A stretch of 5,817 nt of DNA from Nitrososphaerota archaeon. GTDB lineage: Archaea > Thermoproteota > Bathyarchaeia > Bathyarchaeales > Bathycorpusculaceae. The translations under genes and the position numbers were made by a program. The notes under the pieces are model-generated. The model had not been told where the DNA came from, made no database searches, and saw only the letters and a list, made by a program, of their open reading frames with translations. Where the stretch lies: assembly GCA_031260365.1 (NCBI GenBank), contig JAIRJY010000201.1, positions 1 through 5,817 on the forward strand. The letters run 5' to 3'. Below are positions 5,501-5,817 of this stretch, one piece after another. How positions within the stretch are numbered: the stretch's first letter is position 1; every line of letters begins with the position of its first letter.

Positions 5501-5817
5501 ACTGGTAAGACTGAAACATTACAATTAGCTGCTCTGACACACATAGCTGCTCACAATACCGGCTCTAAATGTCGTGTGCTTATGGTCGCACCAACACATA
5601 AGGCTATCCAGGAATTTGTTGTTAAACTTGCTCGTTGCTGGAAAGAGTATACTGATGCTGGCGGTAAAGATCTCAAAGACCTGCGGATATTTCGCGTACT
5701 AAGCAGCAATACTAACTCAGTTAAACCCGTAAATGGTGTTACTTGCATTAATTATAACGAAGATAAGGCAGCTGTTGAAGAGTTATCCGGTCTTCTGATA
5801 AACCAAATAACGTTAGC
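2540..5817 (+). CDS. Giant RecB/Cas4-type nuclease - SF1 (Upf1/Dna2-like) helicase fusion, 3'-truncated
   Basis: The frame is open for 1092 codons to the window edge. In-frame TAA at 2504-2506 limits it upstream. TTG 2540 behind AGGAG is the best start, since the first in-frame ATG comes only near 3630, after the whole nuclease domain. Residues 27-45 (LTASGIAEYIRFNCCPRFF) resemble the N-terminal motif of Cas4/Dna2 nucleases. The PD-(D/E)XK core is GIAD (Asp158), FEIK (Glu176, Lys178) and QVAIY (Gln190, Tyr194). Cys40/41 plus C268-x2-C271-x2-C274-x4-CC-x2-C283 look like the ligands of a 4Fe-4S nuclease. Residues about 290-315 (LSRGEQKALKYHGVSKLEDL) are helical and resemble the region after the nuclease in TM0106-type RecB-like proteins. 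Residues about 320-970 are largely unassigned. IYLFIEWDYM (416-425) and LHLYFFSRQERDIL (496-509) faintly recall an RNase H-like domain with a lost DxE motif, and about 755-900 looks beta-rich. Walker A GPPGTGKT (984-991) and motif Ia VAPTHKAIQ (about 1016-1024) begin the helicase; later motifs lie beyond the window. Expected activity is ATP-driven unwinding with DNA cleavage, in repair or defence. Confidence 0.85.
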   Translation, partial: MSDRDNTINFHLPEEVAEDENQNSESLTASGIAEYIRFNCCPRFFKLTFEGKDIKKRKWLEAFKPINPLLYGAGKLFEKNKIAEIKAKATFYYDFTASYDPYQHGWEKAASSLNELRQIIEAQIPTIAEKTSSNCLTLLYQVPLKGQIGAWDIKGIADLIAIWSSEHGKLVVRIFEIKASWSEQTTHRIQVAIYALLLSQALGNLSTEIEIEGGVISRETCIEVFNPQNLPKFKLSPLIQDVERLLAENGELNRIHQTPLEQVDFQLCSRCDPCSFNECCIICAVETENIALLNLSRGEQKALKYHGVSKLEDLAKLKPVFDAYNLRPYDFRNIPANDPQKVHELSTDPIIGSKLDWLIERAQYMISGIRPESQYASKSRWMPWLTGTGYGSLPEDSSSTNVGTLVTPCSDSIIRIYLFIEWDYMLDIISMVSARVNCTHYHGEPPSISQTVRELPDDYQDCLDQEKNLLEAFFKDLTFAIQKVANEVNTPSKAPLHLYFFSRQERDILMKAVCRQPSIISARAVRDLLGLRQAIDQPMFSIIQDEVQRRKALKFHSNGLLPILEQISFFDRKNWKATRKDNTTVDLNIVFRDGLFNYALPFNRSTDGSITFLRDDLTNKDGYYPARARFGNQIPIEYIWGAKGRLENYVGKGQAKVILEKRKWCDYPQKTRRVTDEELNLMGQKLCLALEHIERSITIRNRRLKKDPIDIPTIAEFTLGSSTLERSCREFLDLEYFSKRQETYQHYALLPYQRVASGRSLIFQCVNVFVFERDFIVSGKLVYEGIGLSKTECIINACRVKGSDDSSSGDWMVVSELVKNSNGQFEEVQKCSPSDIEKSARAIINKVDVKRSEISIKVVNWSNGKGNKYSTWHNLPTCDTEKARSKYMQLFEKGCYYILDELVDDILSDRAEKGLYHSNSNVLYLLLADYLEGKTGNSTRNALPMSGATNFLNWMSNSHFAPKAEQAHFVDHIFGDDSIVMLQGPPGTGKTETLQLAALTHIAAHNTGSKCRVLMVAPTHKAIQEFVVKLARCWKEYTDAGGKDLKDLRIFRVLSSNTNSVKPVNGVTCINYNEDKAAVEELSGLLINQITL
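2909..2926 (+). repeat. 18-base exact repeat, copy 1
   Basis: ATTCCAACAATAGCCGAA occurs here, in the nuclease domain, and again at 4670-4687. Both copies are in the same reading frame and encode IPTIAE. Confidence 0.6.
4670..4687 (+). repeat. 18-base exact repeat, copy 2
   Basis: This is the second copy of the IPTIAE-encoding sequence, about 1.76 kb downstream in the middle region of the same protein. Flanking codons differ, so the identity stops sharply at both ends. Confidence 0.6.

Noticed and set aside
5551..5748. Minus-strand frame near the window end
   Set aside because: It lies opposite helicase motif Ia and adjoining sequence, so it is a shadow.

Overview
The window looks like a piece of an AT-rich archaeal chromosome. 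The main pointer is an adjacent, overlapping lysJ-lysK pair of the LysW (amino-group carrier protein) lysine/ornithine pathway. This pathway is common in Thermoproteota-type archaea (Sulfolobales, Nitrososphaeria, Bathyarchaeia) and Thermococcales; in bacteria it is best known from Thermus/Deinococcus. The AT-rich composition, T-tract terminators and TATA-like boxes fit an archaeon better than Thermus. The exact lineage cannot be fixed from sequence reading alone.

Positions 1-2116 hold the 3' end of an amino-acid biosynthesis operon on the plus strand. First is a class III aminotransferase (lysJ type), cut at its 5' end by the window edge. It overlaps by 32 bases a complete M20 metallopeptidase-family hydrolase (lysK type). 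In this pathway LysJ transaminates the LysW-bound semialdehyde and LysK releases free lysine (or ornithine) from the carrier.

Positions 2117-2539 form a long AT-rich spacer. It contains T-tracts that probably end the lys transcript, an isolated G/purine-rich run that enters a long inverted repeat, a smaller hairpin, a 12-bp perfect palindrome, a short tandem repeat and a TATA-like box. A weak candidate for a 39-residue hydrophobic microprotein lies directly after lysK.

From position 2540 to the window end one reading frame stays open for 1092 codons without a stop. It starts at a TTG behind an AGGAG ribosome binding site. The protein has a RecB/Cas4/Dna2-type PD-(D/E)XK nuclease domain with a cysteine cluster like those that hold 4Fe-4S, then about 650 residues of poorly recognisable middle region. 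At the right edge is the beginning of a superfamily 1 (Upf1/Dna2-like) helicase motor with Walker A and motif Ia. It is a very large nuclease-helicase fusion, truncated by the window. Its role (DNA end processing/repair or anti-mobile-element defence) cannot be decided here. It has its own promoter-like region, so it is probably a separate transcription unit from the lys genes.
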